Shown here piece after piece: positions 5,458 through 5,592 of a stretch of 5,592 bases of DNA. A program made the translations under genes and the position numbers. The notes below the pieces were generated by a model that saw only the letters and a list, made by a program, of their open reading frames with translations, did not search any database and had not been told where the DNA came from. Numbering within the stretch: the stretch's first letter is position 1; every line of letters starts with the position of its first letter. The stretch is taken from assembly GCA_900546825.1 (NCBI GenBank), contig UREE01000095.1:1-5592 (forward strand), given 5' to 3'. This DNA is from an uncultured Collinsella sp. Its GTDB lineage: Bacteria > Actinomycetota > Coriobacteriia > Coriobacteriales > Coriobacteriaceae.

Positions 5458-5496
5458 AATGACTAGTCGTTTAAGAACGTCCCCAATGACTAGGCG
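5452..5496 (-). repeat. tandem direct repeat, two 18-bp copies 27 bp apart
   Basis: Positions 5452-5469 and 5479-5496 match at 17 of 18 bases (GTCCCCAATGACTAG-K-CG). Read on the minus strand, both are CTAGTCATTGGGGAC units. The first to be met after the minus-strand gene carries that gene's stop codon. Confidence 0.75.
5463..5493 (-). repeat. GGGGAC-loop hairpin, element D
   Basis: Arms CTAGTC (5463-5468) and GACTAG (5488-5493) are exact complements. The stem extends inward by one G-T and two T-A pairs to 9 bp, with a 13-nt loop (5472-5484). On the minus strand the core reads GGGGACGTTCTT. The element overlaps the stop codon of the minus-strand gene and is in that gene's orientation. Confidence 0.7.
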
Positions 5497-5592
5497 AGGG
5501 CGGCTATGATGGTGCGGGCGACGCCGTCGTGGTCGTTGTCGTATTCGGTGATGGCGTCGGCGGCCTCGCGGTCCTCGGGCTCGGCGTTGATC
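5490..5592 (-). CDS. second Cof-type HAD family protein, C-terminal 33 residues (5' part outside window)
   Basis: Read on the minus strand, the frame runs in from the right edge and ends at a TAG (plus-strand 5490-5492). The visible residues include NAEPEDREAADAITEYDND then HDGVARTIIAALA. This is the standard end of Cof-type HAD phosphatases (NA-x-P...AAD-x-(I/V)-T...N-x-D-x-GVA...I), just after motif IV. It lines up with the C-terminus of the plus-strand HAD protein at NA, P, AD and DH, so the two convergent genes look paralogous. The catalytic motifs are outside the window, and only the family is supported. Confidence 0.7.
   Translation of the reverse strand, partial: INAEPEDREAADAITEYDNDHDGVARTIIAALA

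Noticed and set aside
5392..5485. CRISPR-like array of GGGGAC repeats
   Set aside because: The units are about 7-18 bp, face both ways, are unevenly spaced and have no unique spacers or cas genes.

Overview
The window is GC-rich, gene-dense DNA. It carries bacterial Shine-Dalgarno sites and intergenic gaps that repeatedly contain short palindromes around a GGGGAC core. This combination resembles the Coriobacteriia (Collinsella-like Actinomycetota). That assignment rests on overall impression and recall, not on a search. No tRNA, rRNA, CRISPR array, transposase or phage gene is visible. The protein-coding content is core-type housekeeping and salvage; the unusual content is in the intergenic spaces.

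Layout. (1) 1-1020 is the 3' part of a U32-family peptidase/RNA-hydroxylase-like gene, open at the left edge. (2) A 97-bp gap with a weak promoter candidate and a strong ribosome binding site leads into tyrS (1118-2329), a complete TyrZ-type tyrosyl-tRNA synthetase. (3) The gap 2330-2588 holds four hairpins in series: a perfect 12-bp stem touching the tyrS stop codon, a GGGGAC-loop hairpin, a long imperfect palindrome of about 70 nt, and a terminator-like hairpin with a T6 tract just before the next gene. (4) 2589-4409 is ade, adenine deaminase. (5) The gap 4410-4587 holds another GGGGAC element and a two-tier hairpin that pairs the ribosome binding site of the next gene. (6) 4588-5382 is a complete Cof-type HAD phosphatase. 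(7) The convergent gap 5383-5489 is almost entirely GGGGAC elements, two facing each way. (8) 5490-5592 on the minus strand is the C-terminal end of a second, paralogous Cof-type HAD protein.

The genes do not form one obvious pathway. TyrRS and the U32 protein are both plausibly linked to translation/RNA modification, Ade to purine salvage and the HAD proteins to phosphate-ester hydrolysis. The spacing and the hairpins suggest separate transcription units rather than one operon. The observation I rate highest is a set of hairpins that share a loop core, GGGGAC-NNN-C(C)TT, but have different self-complementary arms. The four clearest ones follow four genes, always in the orientation of the gene they follow, and two of them contain that gene's TAG stop codon.
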